In this document: one piece after another, positions 11,831 through 22,743 of the stretch
How the letters are laid out: every line of letters starts with the position of its first letter
Position numbering within the stretch: the first letter of the stretch is position 1
Assembly: GCA_907165065.1 (NCBI GenBank)
Contig: OU015532.1
Coordinates: 46,666,839-46,730,838 of the forward strand
From: Caprimulgus europaeus
Lineage: Eukaryota; Chordata; Aves; Caprimulgiformes; Caprimulgidae
Direction: 5' to 3'
Length of the DNA stretch: 64,000 nt
Made by a program: the position numbers and the translations under genes
Notes under the pieces: generated by a model
The model's database searches: none
Told to the model about the DNA's origin: nothing
The model's input: only the letters and a program-made list of their open reading frames with translations

Positions 11831-14385
11831 ACATCATTGTTGATGAAGATAAGTAGAACAGAATATAACCTCAGCTCAAATCCAGAGTCCTCTTTTATTT
11901 TCTGTGTTGATGAATTGTGTGTTGTAGATGGTCTGCCTCAGAAATGGTGAGTAGTTGTACTTCAGAGGTGTTTCTATTTCATAATTAATCATGTCATTTC
12001 TAAATATATTAATTAAAACCTAGTGCTCTGTCAGCATGAGGCTCAGGAGACGCTGTGAAATGTTTTGTGTTGGTTTTTTTCCCCCCTAACACATACAGGT
12101 GGCCAGAAAAGAGGAATGTCCACTGGAGATTGTTGACATGGCAATATCCTAAGACACAGCATCCTATCTGAGAAACTGAATGCACTGTGCTCTGACATGG
12201 AGGAGAATTAATTGTACCATCAATTGCTGAGGACAGGTAAAGTGAAAATCCCTTCCATTCTTTCATTGATTAATACTGGGTGTCTACCAAGGTCTGCTGT
12301 GATCTTCTTCCCAAGCTTTATCCTTGACTGTTTGTACCTTTTTGTATAATCATATATGGCTTTATAAGGAAAAAAAAGTATTTAAAGGGGTGATGGGTGA
12401 TCAATATTTAGGGCAGATCTCAAACTGACATTTAAATTGGTAACTGTAGGCTCTGCATTGGTAGCAGAAGTAAAATTGTAGGGAATGGATTTCTTGGGAC
12501 TCATTTCTGTCAGTCTTGTGTTCATGTTTGTGCTCGAAGCGTGTTCTGGGTCTGGGTGCCAGTTGTGTCAATAATGGAAGGAAACATTTGGAAAACTCTT
12601 GTATGCTCTGTTCTTCTTCCTGACTTGTGCAGCTTCATAAAGCAATGAGATGGAGCCAAGGGGGGATGCTGTTGAGCTCTAAGCTAAAGAGAGAAAACTT
12701 TTAGCAGCAGAGAATGGGTTTTCAGAAGGCACAGCCTCCTTTTTTATCATGTTGATGTCATTCTGCTCAGGGTAGGATGTGGGATGGTAGCAGCTCAGGC
12801 AGCCCTGTAGCAGACAGGATACTCTTACCAGAGTGTGTGAATGATGTCAAGCAACAGAATCACAGCAACTAACACTAAAAGTAGTTAAAGAAATAGATGT
12901 CATTTTTATTCTGGTGTTGATTATATTGCCTAGAAAGTGTAAGTATTATTCATTGACGTTCAGGAAGAGTCTGTGTGGAGTCCAGGGGATGTGAGGCACA
13001 GCAAGGACGGAGTGTTTCATTGGAACATCAAAGCTGATGTGAGCACACTCTTTTATTTTATATTTGTACAGAGGAATAAAGAATCATGAGAGAAATTCTG
13101 GGCACAGAGGAGCTTTCAGTACCATGGCTCTGATTTTTCACTTCTTTGCATCTTTGTACAACCACAGTTGTGAAAACTGAATTTTGATCGTTACCAGCAC
13201 TGGAATGAGCATTTTCACTTTTTAAATGATTAAATGGGTTTTGAGACCTTTTTGGTGATGGAGAATCAGTTCTAATTGTTTTTTCCCATAGATTAGAGTT
13301 TTCTGAGATATTTTTTTTCCCTACATGTGAGTATGCTATGAAGTGAGAATTTTTTTAAGCTGTGAGTTCCACAGCCATCCAGATCTTAACAAAAGCTGTC
13401 CAGATAAAAGCTGACAAAAATAGAAATAATATTATAAGAACATCAGGGTTTTTTTTTTTCCCATTATCTTTTTTTCCCCCAAAGAAAAGCTGTCTGTATA
13501 AATCAAGGAAGAGCATTATTTTCATCTAAAGAATAATTTGTTTTCTTTTTGGTCCTTTTCAAATGCATAGCAAAGAATTTTATTGAAGAGCAGTTTTTAG
13601 TATGCCTTGTAGTGGAATGTTACTGTATTCTGTGATAATGGTATTAGAAATTAATGGGCAGTGATGAATATCATGGTTTGGAGCCTGCTGAGAGGTGTTT
13701 GATGAAAGTTTTTGATGTGTTGATGCAATCCAACTGGAGAACTTTCAAAGATGATGATGAGCTACGGTTGAATAAAGTTGCCTTGGTGAGCATTGATTTA
13801 GAGGTAAATTGGAGAAAGATAGAACTTATAAATGATTTTTTTTTTTAGTGTAATAAATGTGAAAACATGATAGATGTAGACTTGTCTGTTTTGATATTTA
13901 GTCTTTCTTTCTCTTTCCCTAAGGGAGGGAAAAAAGTTAGTTTTAACTTTGTACTCTAGGTATTTATTCTATTACTGCCACTTGTCTGAGCATTCCTACC
14001 TCAAATCTGTGTACCAACTGCTTGGGGGAGTTCTGCTCATTTATTTAGAGTTTGGGTTTGGGGTTTTTTGCCTACTATTTAGTGACAGGTTGTATCAGAA
14101 ACGTTTTTGACTGGTATATAAAATTCCTTGAATTATATGTCTGGTTATAGACAGTACCATTATCAGTCTTCAACTTCCAGAAATATTTTTCAAGAGAAAG
14201 TTTAGGATTACTTTCTTATACCTCAGCAGGCAATTGTTGTGTATGAATTGATATTAACATGCCATAAATGACTGCTTTCCATAGATGGATTTTACACTGC
14301 TTGAGGAAGCACAAATGCCATATATGGGGTTTATATCATCTAACTACTCTTATCTTCTGAATAAAATGAGAAATTCCCAGCCTTC
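11831..14385. other. 2.5 kb of non-coding single-copy DNA
   Basis: No repeat family found. An open frame at 13654-13848 has a protein-like mix of residues and a GT-AG style donor (ccttg|gtgagc at about 13782) but no credible acceptor (see rejected items). T-rich patches lie at 13309-13320 and 13447-13480. A CCATATATGG word sits at 14318-14327. Confidence 0.5.
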
Positions 14386-14963
14386 TGTACTGGGTTTGTG
14401 TGACCAGGGCTAGGTAGCAGCGGGGCTACAGGGCTGGCTTCTGTCACAAGCTTCCCCTGTGTCTGGCAGAGCCAATGCCACCAGCTCCAAGCTGGACCCA
14501 CCACTGGCCAATGCTGAGCCCATCAGTGATGGTGGTAGCACCTCTGGGATAATGTAATTAAGAAGGCAGGAAAAAAAGCTGTGCAGCACCAGCAGCAGTC
14601 AGAAGAGAGGAGTGAGAAGATGTAAGAGAAACAACTCTGCAGACACTGAGATCAGTGAAGTAGGAAGGGCAGGAGGTGCTTCAGGTGCTGGAGAAGACCA
14701 CGGAAGAAGGGAGGAGTGGGGAGAAGGTGTTTTAAGATTTATTTTTTATTTCTCATTATCCTACTCTGATTTGATTTGGAATGAATTATATTAATTTTCT
14801 CCAAGTTCTGCCTGTGCCAGTAACTGGTGAGTGATCTCTCCCTGTCCTTATCTCAACCCAGGAGCCTTTTGTTGTATCTTCTCTCCTGTGTCCAGCTGAG
14901 GAGGGGCAGTGATGGAGCAGCTTTGGTGGGCACCTGGTGTCCAACCAGGGTCAACCCACTACA
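14386..14963 (+). mobile_element. Avian ERVL-type LTR, probably solo
   Basis: A 578-bp element starting TGTACTGGGTTTGTGTG and ending ACCCACTACA, so it has TG...CA termini. In order it has the GGGCTACAGGG and GCCAATGCCA blocks, GGTGGTAGCACCTCTG, the GAGAAACAACTCTGCAGACA block, TTTCTCATTATCCTACTCTG, and the terminal GGGCACCTGGTGTCCAACCA segment. I recognise these from the chicken-type ERVL LTR consensus. The central GC-rich tandem section usual in that family is absent. No gag or pol homology flanks it. The flanks (ccttc / gcttg) do not give a clean 5-bp target duplication. The long open frame inside it (14612-14794) has no function. Confidence 0.85.
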
Positions 14964-15130
14964 GCTTGCCATGATGATGGTGTAGGGATGTATTACAGCA
15001 GTTAACTTTTTTTTTCCTCCCCTTCAGCCCAAATGTAGTTTTTCTAGACCAACAAAACCTTTTTCTCTAATCTTGGACATAAATTGCCTAAAACCATAGC
15101 ATTTAAAGTAGTGTGTGATAAATACACTTT
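14964..15130. other. Single-copy DNA
   Basis: Short AT-rich interval between the ERVL LTR and the donor segment. Nothing recognised. Confidence 0.5.
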
Positions 15131-15436
15131 TTATAGTGTCATCATATTTTCATCAGTGGCTTAACTTTGAATAATATCATAGTGTTTAAACAACTTTTGT
15201 TGTAATGAAAACAAAAATTGGAGTTTATGGAAGTTTTTAATGGAAAAAAAATGTTCAGGTGCATGACCTATACTTGAGCAGTAAGGATTTTTAACCACAT
15301 CTCTCTGTAAAAACTTTAAGGACAAAAAGTAATTTATTTTCTTTGGCTGGTGTAACTTAAGGAAATTGAAGGTTTAAAACTTGGGAATTTTCTTATCTTC
15401 TGAACTGGAAGGGCCTTATGCACAATGCAGCTGCCT
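15131..15436 (+). repeat. Donor copy of a segment re-inserted at 19082
   Basis: About 306 bp of otherwise ordinary DNA that reappears at 19082-19370 in the same orientation. I count about seven substitutions plus one 17-bp deletion (agtgtttaaacaacttt region, after 15178) in the downstream copy. Homology begins at TTATAGTGTCATCATATTTT and ends at GCACAATGCAGCTGCCT. I treat this copy as the source because its flanks are continuous unique sequence, while the other copy interrupts an LTR. Confidence 0.93.
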
Positions 15437-16960
15437 CCTGCAGGAGCTGGCCCGTCTAAAATTTGTTTTGAGTGGAGCAAATCTTGTCAAACATGTCTCA
15501 GAAAGCCCTTAGGCTGAGCTAGAGATTTCTCTTCCCTCACCTATGAAGATAAATCGATGTGCTGTAGGCATTTTGCTCTTATGGGTCAAATTCTGCATCG
15601 CTTCCCCCAGCTGGGACAAGTCACCTTTTTTGAGAGACAGAAACATTCTAAATAATGCTGGCTATGGACCACCAATATGTTAATAGCAGCAGTTTTCAAA
15701 CATACATGCTCTGCTTGGGTAATGAATCAGACCTGCTGAACTTGTGTCCTCTGAGACTTTGTCATCTCCATCAGCAACATTTCCTTGGAGCTCTTCCCAA
15801 GGAGCAGGATGAGAACCGAAGCCCTGTGAGGAAAGCAGGTATGCTCACAGCTCTGCAAGATTTAAGTACAAAACACCTATTAAAAAGAATGGCTCAAGAC
15901 TTAATGACTCTGTGATCCAGGTAGTACAGTCCTCAACATCCACTGCAAGAAAAGAATGAAAAAGTATTGTAAATAGGCTTTAACATGTCCCAGATCAGAT
16001 TGATCATGCATGTGCTATGCTTTGAAGGCTGATGTTTGAAAAAAATCTTTGAAAGAGTGTCCTTGCAATCCTGAATCCACAGATCCTGACCTCCTTGGAA
16101 AACTGTCCTTCCTGCAACAAGTTTTCTAACCAATGACATTGAGAAAGCTGTTTTAGCATCAGCTTCTCTTCTTAGGTGAGAAATGGTAAAAACTTCAGTA
16201 TTAGAACATTGATACTCTCTAACTTCTCAGACTTAGAAGCTGGAAAAGACTCATTATTGTGAGACTAATGGAGGAGGGCAAAGGGCACAAGTCCAAATGT
16301 CAAAACTGATAAGCTAGAGCAAATGCATTTAAAACCCTTTTGGATTAAGGAGCTTTTAGATGACCTTCTGTGACATTCAGGAAGAACAGTTGTTATACCA
16401 GAATGCTGAAGATCTGGTTAAAAGTGCTCAGAGTTGGTCCTCAAGGAGCTGACCTGCTGTCAACAGGTAAAGGTAGTTTGGCAGATGATACAAACTCTTG
16501 CAGCCAGGAGCTGGTGGCAATGGCTTCTTACTCCTCAGACACAGAGAGATGGAGCTGCTCTCTGCTTGGGGGTGAGCTCACTGCTTCTCCTTGTCCCCTT
16601 CACTGACATGTTGGTGGGACTATGTTCTCTTGAACCTGCACTTCCTTAGTAACACAGAATTGAATTATAATGAATCCTGAAAGCAGAGGAATTCTAGTAA
16701 TGTTCCAGGGTATTTGAATTTTGAACTTCATGTCACTTTTAAATTGAAAGTGTTGTTATAAGAATTGTGTCTAGAAGATGACAGAAATGCCTCTCAATAT
16801 GTAAAAATATGTTGGACTGAAGGGTGTCTTGGAAATGCTGAAATTAATTCTTTTGGAAGGAAATAATTAGAGGGATAGAAATTTTGTAAGCATGAGTAAT
16901 TTTCATCTATCTTATTTGCTGTATAACCCTGATTCTATTTTTTAATGTGTTCTCAAAGAG
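15437..16960. other. Non-coding single-copy DNA
   Basis: Frames at 15655-15915, 15933-16139 and 16370-16649 are short and unrelated to anything I recognise. No interspersed repeat seen. Confidence 0.5.
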
Positions 16961-17016
16961 GAAATTTTCACAAGTGAAATTTTTTTCACAATTGAAATTT
17001 TCATTGATGAAAATTT
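16961..17016. repeat. Cluster of short inverted repeats
   Basis: Overlapping arms built from GAAATTTTCA, GTGAAATTT, TTCACAATTGAAA and ATTTTCATTGATGAAAAT can pair in several ways. The clearest hairpin is attttcat-tg-atgaaaat near 16998-17014. It may be a chance AT-rich structure. Confidence 0.55.
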
Positions 17017-17070
17017 GAGCATAATTTTGGTTTAAATACATGAGAACCATTTATCTGATTTTTCCATGGA

Positions 17071-17244
17071 ATCTTTGCAATGTAAGTATTATATATATTT
17101 TTTTTCAATGTAAGTATTATATATATCTTTGCAATATAATTATTATATATATCTTTGCAATATAAATATTATATATATATTTGCAATATAATTATATATA
17201 TCTTTGCAATATAAATATTATATATATCTTTGCAATATAAATAT
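17071..17244. repeat. AT-rich minisatellite, about 7 copies of 21-28 bp
   Basis: The unit is close to ATCTTTGCAATATAAATATT followed by (AT)3-4. Copies start at 17071, 17097, 17124, 17150, about 17178, 17199 and 17225. The first two copies carry a GTAAGT variant in place of ATAAAT, and the fifth is shortened, so the array has an order of variants consistent with stepwise growth. Confidence 0.9.
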
Positions 17245-18953
17245 CAGCAGAAATCTGTGAGTCTTGTGTCTTCCCTGAGGCATAGGAAGTTTAGGGCCAG
17301 CTCTACTTTGAATTCAAGGAGTGGACAATGTTGCCTTACTCAAAGCAAGCAGTTTAGTGACTCCAGGGACTGATTTTCTCTGCTCTTCCTGCTGCCACCA
17401 CAGGTAGTTTCCACGTGGAGCTACATCACCATGTTGCTGCTCAAATGTTGCACTGAAATTCTCCTACAGTTTAAATTCCCCCTTTTAAATGGGGGGATGT
17501 GATGCTGTTATTATGGAAGAGAAAACAAGTAACATGGCTTGGGAAAATGGTCAGTACTGCTAAAGCTACTGAATAAACTGTTATAGGTTAAGAACTTCCC
17601 CAGTTCTTCATAATACCCCATTTCTTTCATTTACAACTCTCCCACCACACTTTCCAACAAAAATGTTAGCAACACAGATGTGATACTAGAACCCATCTTG
17701 GAATATAAAACATCAAGTAGCAAAATAATCTTATGACTATTGTTTCTCTCATCTGTCTGCATATAGGTATTTTGGCATTTTTAGATCCTTGATAAATCAC
17801 TTTAAATGGATAACTTATTTTTTCTCTATTTTTTTTTAAAGAAATTTCTTTTTTTTTTCTTTCCCCCCCCTCATAAAGCTTTATGTTTCCAACCCTGCAA
17901 AATTATAGGATATCAAAACTTAAAGATTCAGGAGTGAATATTTCCCAGGTCTTGAGACAGAGGGTGAGGATTACTGAAATAAAATCAAGAAAATGAGGCT
18001 TTGCAGTGGTTTGTGAGACAGAAGTAGAGACTGTGAAGAGGAATTAAAGAGCAAAGTGCAGGGGAGGAGTGAAGATGAAAGGTTTGTGGTTAAGGGCATT
18101 ATCATAGGAGCATCACACAACATGGTAAATAATCAAATTATTAGTTGCAAGGGTTGAAAGGTCTTTTAAGAATATTATTGTTTACTGTCTTGAATCACAT
18201 ATCTGGCTTAATATATGTGATTTCATGAAAATTAGGTACTCTTAAACTATTGATACCAGCAAATCTCTGTATTTTATATAAGCTACTGTGTGCTTAACTG
18301 CATGGTAGAACTCTATATTTAATTGAAAAAAACCCTTGGAATTACTAGAAATAAATGGTACAGAATTTCCAGTGCACACTAGAAGTTTGTGAAGAATTGT
18401 TTGCTCTGTCTGTGAGAACCCCCTGAGCAAGGCTGACATATGGCTGGTGATACCCTGGAGGGAGATGTACAGTGCAAGGAGGTAATAATAATCCTTCTTA
18501 GAAAATAAAGGTCACAAGTGATAGCAAATGCCAAGAAATCATCAGGGATTTTTTTTAGAGTGTATTGGGTCAGTAAAACCTCAGTAGATTCATGTATTTC
18601 TTTAACTGTAAAAAATGATTCTGTTTCAATCAGGGAATATAAGGGTTTATGTGTGAAGTAGAGAAAGGACTTCTTCCTAGCTTGAGCCCATGGTTGCTTC
18701 TTCTAGGGGGACATCTTACTTTCAGGAGGTTTTGTTTTTGAGCCACTGACCTGATTTCCAGCACTGTTGAATTCCTAAAAATTGGAGGTTGTTAGAAGCT
18801 ACAGCACTAAGAATTCCAGGAGTCCAGTTCCTACATTTTCATATAGAGATAGTGCTATTGATAAATCAGATGTATTTCTGGAAATGTGCATTTTAAGTGG
18901 TCATATGATTAAGAATGTTCTGCATTAAAAAATGATTGATTGACCTATTCAGT
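17245..18953. other. Non-coding single-copy DNA
   Basis: No repeat family or exon recognised. T/C-rich patches lie at 17819-17870. Confidence 0.5.
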
Positions 18954-19009
18954 TGTCCTGGTGTGAGCTGGGCCAGAGCTGGTTCTGTTCAGCAGCTGGA
19001 GCAGCGCTG

Positions 19010-19081
19010 GGGGTTGGGTTCAGCTGGGATTTGTGAGGAGAGAAACGCTGAGAACATCCCCATGTTGGCATTTGTGTCTTA
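19010..19081 (+). repeat. 72-bp direct repeat, left copy
   Basis: Identical, base for base by eye, to 19374-19445. Starts GGGGTTGGGTTCAGCTGGGA and ends GGCATTTGTGTCTTA. It is LTR sequence duplicated on both sides of the filler, like an unusually long target-site duplication. Confidence 0.95.
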
Positions 19082-19373
19082 TTATAGTGTCATCATATTT
19101 TCATCAGTGGCTTAACTTTGAATAATATCATTGTTGTAATGAAAACAAAAATTGGAGTTTATGGCAGTTTTTAATGGGAAAAAAATGTTCAGGTGCATGA
19201 CCTGTACTTGAGCAGTAAGGATTTTTAACCACATCTCTCTGTAAAAACCTTAAGAACAAAAAGTAATTTATTTTCTTTGGCTGGTGTAACTTAAGGAAAT
19301 TGAAGGTTTAAAACTTGGGAATATTCTTATCTTCTGAACTGGAAGGGACTTATGCACAATGCAGCTGCCTTCT
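19082..19373 (+). repeat. Filler copied from 15131-15436
   Basis: Same orientation as the donor, about 97% identical over about 289 bp, with a 17-bp internal deletion. The right junction shows short microhomology (ctg shared by the donor word gcctcctg and the LTR word gcgctggggg). There is no poly(A), no CR1 tail and no terminal inverted repeat, so it does not look like a transposon insertion. Confidence 0.92.
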
Positions 19374-19445
19374 GGGGTTGGGTTCAGCTGGGATTTGTGA
19401 GGAGAGAAACGCTGAGAACATCCCCATGTTGGCATTTGTGTCTTA
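19374..19445 (+). repeat. 72-bp direct repeat, right copy
   Basis: Second copy of 19010-19081. It continues into the remaining LTR 3' part, while the left copy continues into the filler. Confidence 0.95.
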
Positions 19446-19535
19446 CCCTTGCCCCCCAATTCTCTCCCCTATCCCCTGGGGTGAGGGAATGAGCGAGCAG
19501 CTGTGTTTGGCTGCCAGCCCAGTGCCACCACCACA

Positions 19536-22500
19536 CCAGTCACCAGGAGCTGGCTTTTTTCCTTCTAGACTGTCCTGTTTAGTTTCATATAAGGAATTCT
19601 GAAAAGTAATTCTGCTTTTTTTTTCACCAATGGTAGAGGTGATCACTCCAGGTTCTGAATGATGGGTGTTCATATGGCAAACGTTATTTTGATGAAGAAC
19701 TTCTCTCTGAGTACAACTGGCAGGCACTTGGCTTTGAGGAGTGTGTTCAGAAGGTAGGAATGGAAATCACGTCATGTTGTTGATGCAACCAGCAGAGTGT
19801 TAGGACATGTAGGCAGATGAAAGCAGAGCAGAAGCTAGCACAACCATTAACTATATTCTGTACATGGAGAAATACAGATTTTTCCATTACTATCTTTGCC
19901 TATCTAACACTCATTGACCTATTAACTTTTTTTACTTCTCTATTGAAATTTATTTTGGAAATATAAATATTAATTAATGTGTAGTCCTTGCCTTTATATA
20001 GAGAAAAATGTGAATGCTCCTGTTCGTGTTTGTTGTATGCAGAGATTCCAGAAAAAAAATAATTTGAATAACATATGTGATAATAATGCTGGAAAATAAT
20101 TTAATTTGCCCTACTCACCTGTATGTGGAATTCAGTTATTGTATTCTGTCTCTCTGTTAAATATCAGCTTGTCTGTGCTTGAAAATATTTCCCCCTGTCT
20201 TGCAAACCACAATTCCCTACTTTTGAAAACAGACCCTTTTTTTTGCTAGCATGAGGTTGCTTCCTGGGATTTTTTTTCTCCCAGACCAATCTTTATTCTT
20301 GCAATGAGTTCCTCCCTAGTGTCTTCACAACTGACTTCTTTAAAAGCTCTCTTTATGGCTTTGCTTTTCACAGTACCTGTCACAGTTTTCCATTGCATCC
20401 CAAACTGGTGGTGTACAGAGATCAACCCTTCTCTGGGTCAGTACCCTCTTGCTCTTTGCCATGTTGTTGTGTTCTTGGTCATCAGCATTTACCATCCAGT
20501 TCATCTGTCTTTGTCAAACACTTGCACAATGCAGCTCTCACCTGCACCTGGGCTGTGGGAACTGCTTGTTACCATGGCTGTCATCAGAATTAGGATCAGT
20601 GTTGCTATTAATAATATTCATTTTAATAATATTAAATAAAATTATTAGTTGTTGCTGATGGAGATTTTTGTCTTTCTGATTTTTTATATAAACTGTGCAA
20701 ATTTGGGGAATCTGATGACTCCATGATAGATAAGCTTATTGATATTTTCCTTCCCAAATAGAATCTGCCTACATAGTTTATTATTTTCCAGTATAACTCC
20801 CCTATCCACTCAGACCAGGCTTTGTGATGAATTTTAGCATGATGGGAATCAGCATACATGAAAATTACAGTGGTTTTTTAGTAGACAGATAGATACCAAC
20901 AATAAATTGTTGTTAAACAATTAAACAGCAAAAGAACAAATGACTGAATTAAATTCTGTATGTCTGTAAAAATAGTGAACTCTATAGAAATATTTATTAT
21001 CCACTCTGCTAATCTATTTGTCCTGTTTCTACACTTCTTATGTCTAAACCATCTGTCACCAGGGATAACTTGAGAAACCCTAAGAATATAAATTTCTATT
21101 TCCTGCTACTATCAGAATGCAGTGCTGTATTATACACTAGTATGACTATTAATCTGTTTTTTTCTACTCCCTGGCAAATGGGAGTTAGTTCTAACTCTGT
21201 GTGGATGAGTCTATGATTCTTTAGCAATTACATGAAGAGGAAATTCTCAGATGCTTGTAGCTTTACAGATTTGGTCTTTTCAGAAGTTTAGCTTTGTAAA
21301 ACAGGTTTGTAAAAATCAAGAGGGAAGCTAAAACCATAGTGTTTACTGGAGTGCTTTTTCTGGAATACTGCCAATGTGACTGGGAAGATCACTCCTGAGA
21401 TTATTCCAGCAATTATACAAGGCTATAGATTGAGTCAAGTGCATGCTTTGTAGAACTAAACAATAAAAATAAAGCAAAATAGCAAAGGGGAGAGAATGAG
21501 GGAAAGTGATTTCATGTGGTTTTGTCAAACACAGCACTTCATTCACTCACATTTGATGATCCACCGTCCAGCTCCTTGTTCTCCTTGTCATCTGTCCTTC
21601 ACACCAGATATATGTGGTTTATGAAGGGGGTGTGTGGACTCTGTCCAACTCTTGATGTGCAGGCACTGCCCCAGGTCAGGTGGAATCTGCAGGTTGAGAA
21701 GCTCCTCTTTTCCATGCAGAAAATTTATCCTTTTATTTTTGGTATTGATTTGAAATGCTTATTTAGAATAACTCTGGCTTTTTAACTTTTTTTTTAAACT
21801 TTTTTTTTTAATTTACTTGTGATTGGAATGGGGTAGATTTTGTTTGTTAGTTCTCCTGCTCTTTAAAATACTGTAATTTTTACACTAGGAGACATTAATT
21901 TGTGGGGAAGTCTGTATCTAGAGCTTACTAACTTCCAACAGCTAAAACTTGATTTCAGTTTGTAAGGAGAAGGAGTGTTAGGCTCAGAGTAAATGCTCTG
22001 ATCTTTTTGGAAATGTGATTTGTTACCAAATGGTATCTAACACTAAGTGGCATATTTGTTGGCAGATTAACAGATTTTGGGTTTTTTTCTTCTTTGTTGT
22101 CATTTTTGGGTGTTGTTTTTTGGTGGGTTTTGTTTGTTTGTTTGTTTTTTGAGGTGAAGACCCTTTCTATCTTCAGGGTTATGCCAAATCAAACCAGGTC
22201 TGCTGATTTTCTTTGTCCTCTGCTGCTCAGCCTTGTTAATCCATTAAATACTTGAGACGAGGAAGGGCAGAGAGGTAATTCTTTGACTACTCATAGTTCT
22301 TCTCACTGAATTCCTTGAGGTTGTGGAGACTGGTTAAAGCACAGTCAGTTTGAGCTGAACTGGGAAAAGTAGGAAAAATGAAGAATAAGATTTAACCAGA
22401 GATGTGTTAGCTCCTTGAAAGGGATCTTGTTGTTAAGTAGCTACAAATGCTTTTTAAGGAATGTAATGAGTTTTGGACAACTAGCAGTGAATTTTCAGCT

Positions 22501-22573
22501 TCTGAAAATTAGCATAGCTTTCCTGAAGTCAATAGAGCAGCACAGATTTAAGCCCTCTGAAAATTTATTCCAT
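19536..22573. other. 3 kb of non-coding single-copy DNA
   Basis: Overlapping plus frames at 20304-20658 share the same bases in three frames, so none is convincing. A G/T low-complexity patch lies at 22078-22150. No interspersed repeat recognised. Confidence 0.5.
22078..22150. repeat. G/T low-complexity tract
   Basis: Alternating short runs of T and G with (TTTG)n at the end. Same character as 27369-27490 and, on the other strand, 52477-52570 and 54439-54491. Confidence 0.8.
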
Positions 22574-22743
22574 GCAGTTTAAAACCTTAAATTCTTTGCC
22601 ATTAAAAAGGTTTGTAATTAAAAATGTAAATTAAATTTACTCCTTACATTTTAAAAACTAAAATTCTTTGCCATTAAAAAGGTTTGTAATTAAAAATGTA
22701 AATTAAATTTACTCCTTGCATTTTAAAAAACTCAAATTCTTTG
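22574..22743. repeat. 72-73 bp tandem duplication, about 2.3 copies
   Basis: The block AATTCTTTGCCATTAAAAAG ... ACTCCTT(A/G)CATTTTAAAA is present twice, at periods of 72 and 73 bp. A third partial copy begins with CAAATTCTTTG at 22733. The two full copies are nearly identical, which suggests a fairly recent event or ongoing homogenisation. Confidence 0.92.

Larger units (their letters stand above)
18954..19535 (+). mobile_element. Decayed solo LTR, internally deleted, then split by filler DNA
   Basis: The left part (18954-19081) starts TGTCCTGGTGTGAGCTGGGC and is colinear with the intact LTR at 24907. The right part (19446-19535) matches the 3' end of that LTR (TTGCCCCCCAATTCTCTCCC ... GCTGCCAGCCCAGTG) and stops near CCACCACA. 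Compared with 24907-25494, about 370 bp between GTGTC and TTACC is missing. Both 72-bp copies end with the deletion junction GTGTCTTA, so the deletion came before the duplication. Between the two parts lie 289 bp of foreign filler and the second 72-bp copy. The 5' flank ends cagt, and cagt also occurs one base beyond the 3' end, so a 4-bp target duplication is possible but not clean. Confidence 0.88.

Noticed and set aside
13654-13848. Frame with protein-like composition ending near a GTGAGC donor
   Set aside because: The upstream AG (gggcag) has no pyrimidine tract, no family is recognised, and the length is near chance expectation.
19010-19445. The 72-bp repeats as ordinary transposon target-site duplications
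   Set aside because: Known insertion mechanisms in birds give 4-20 bp duplications, and the insert has no transposon features and a local donor.
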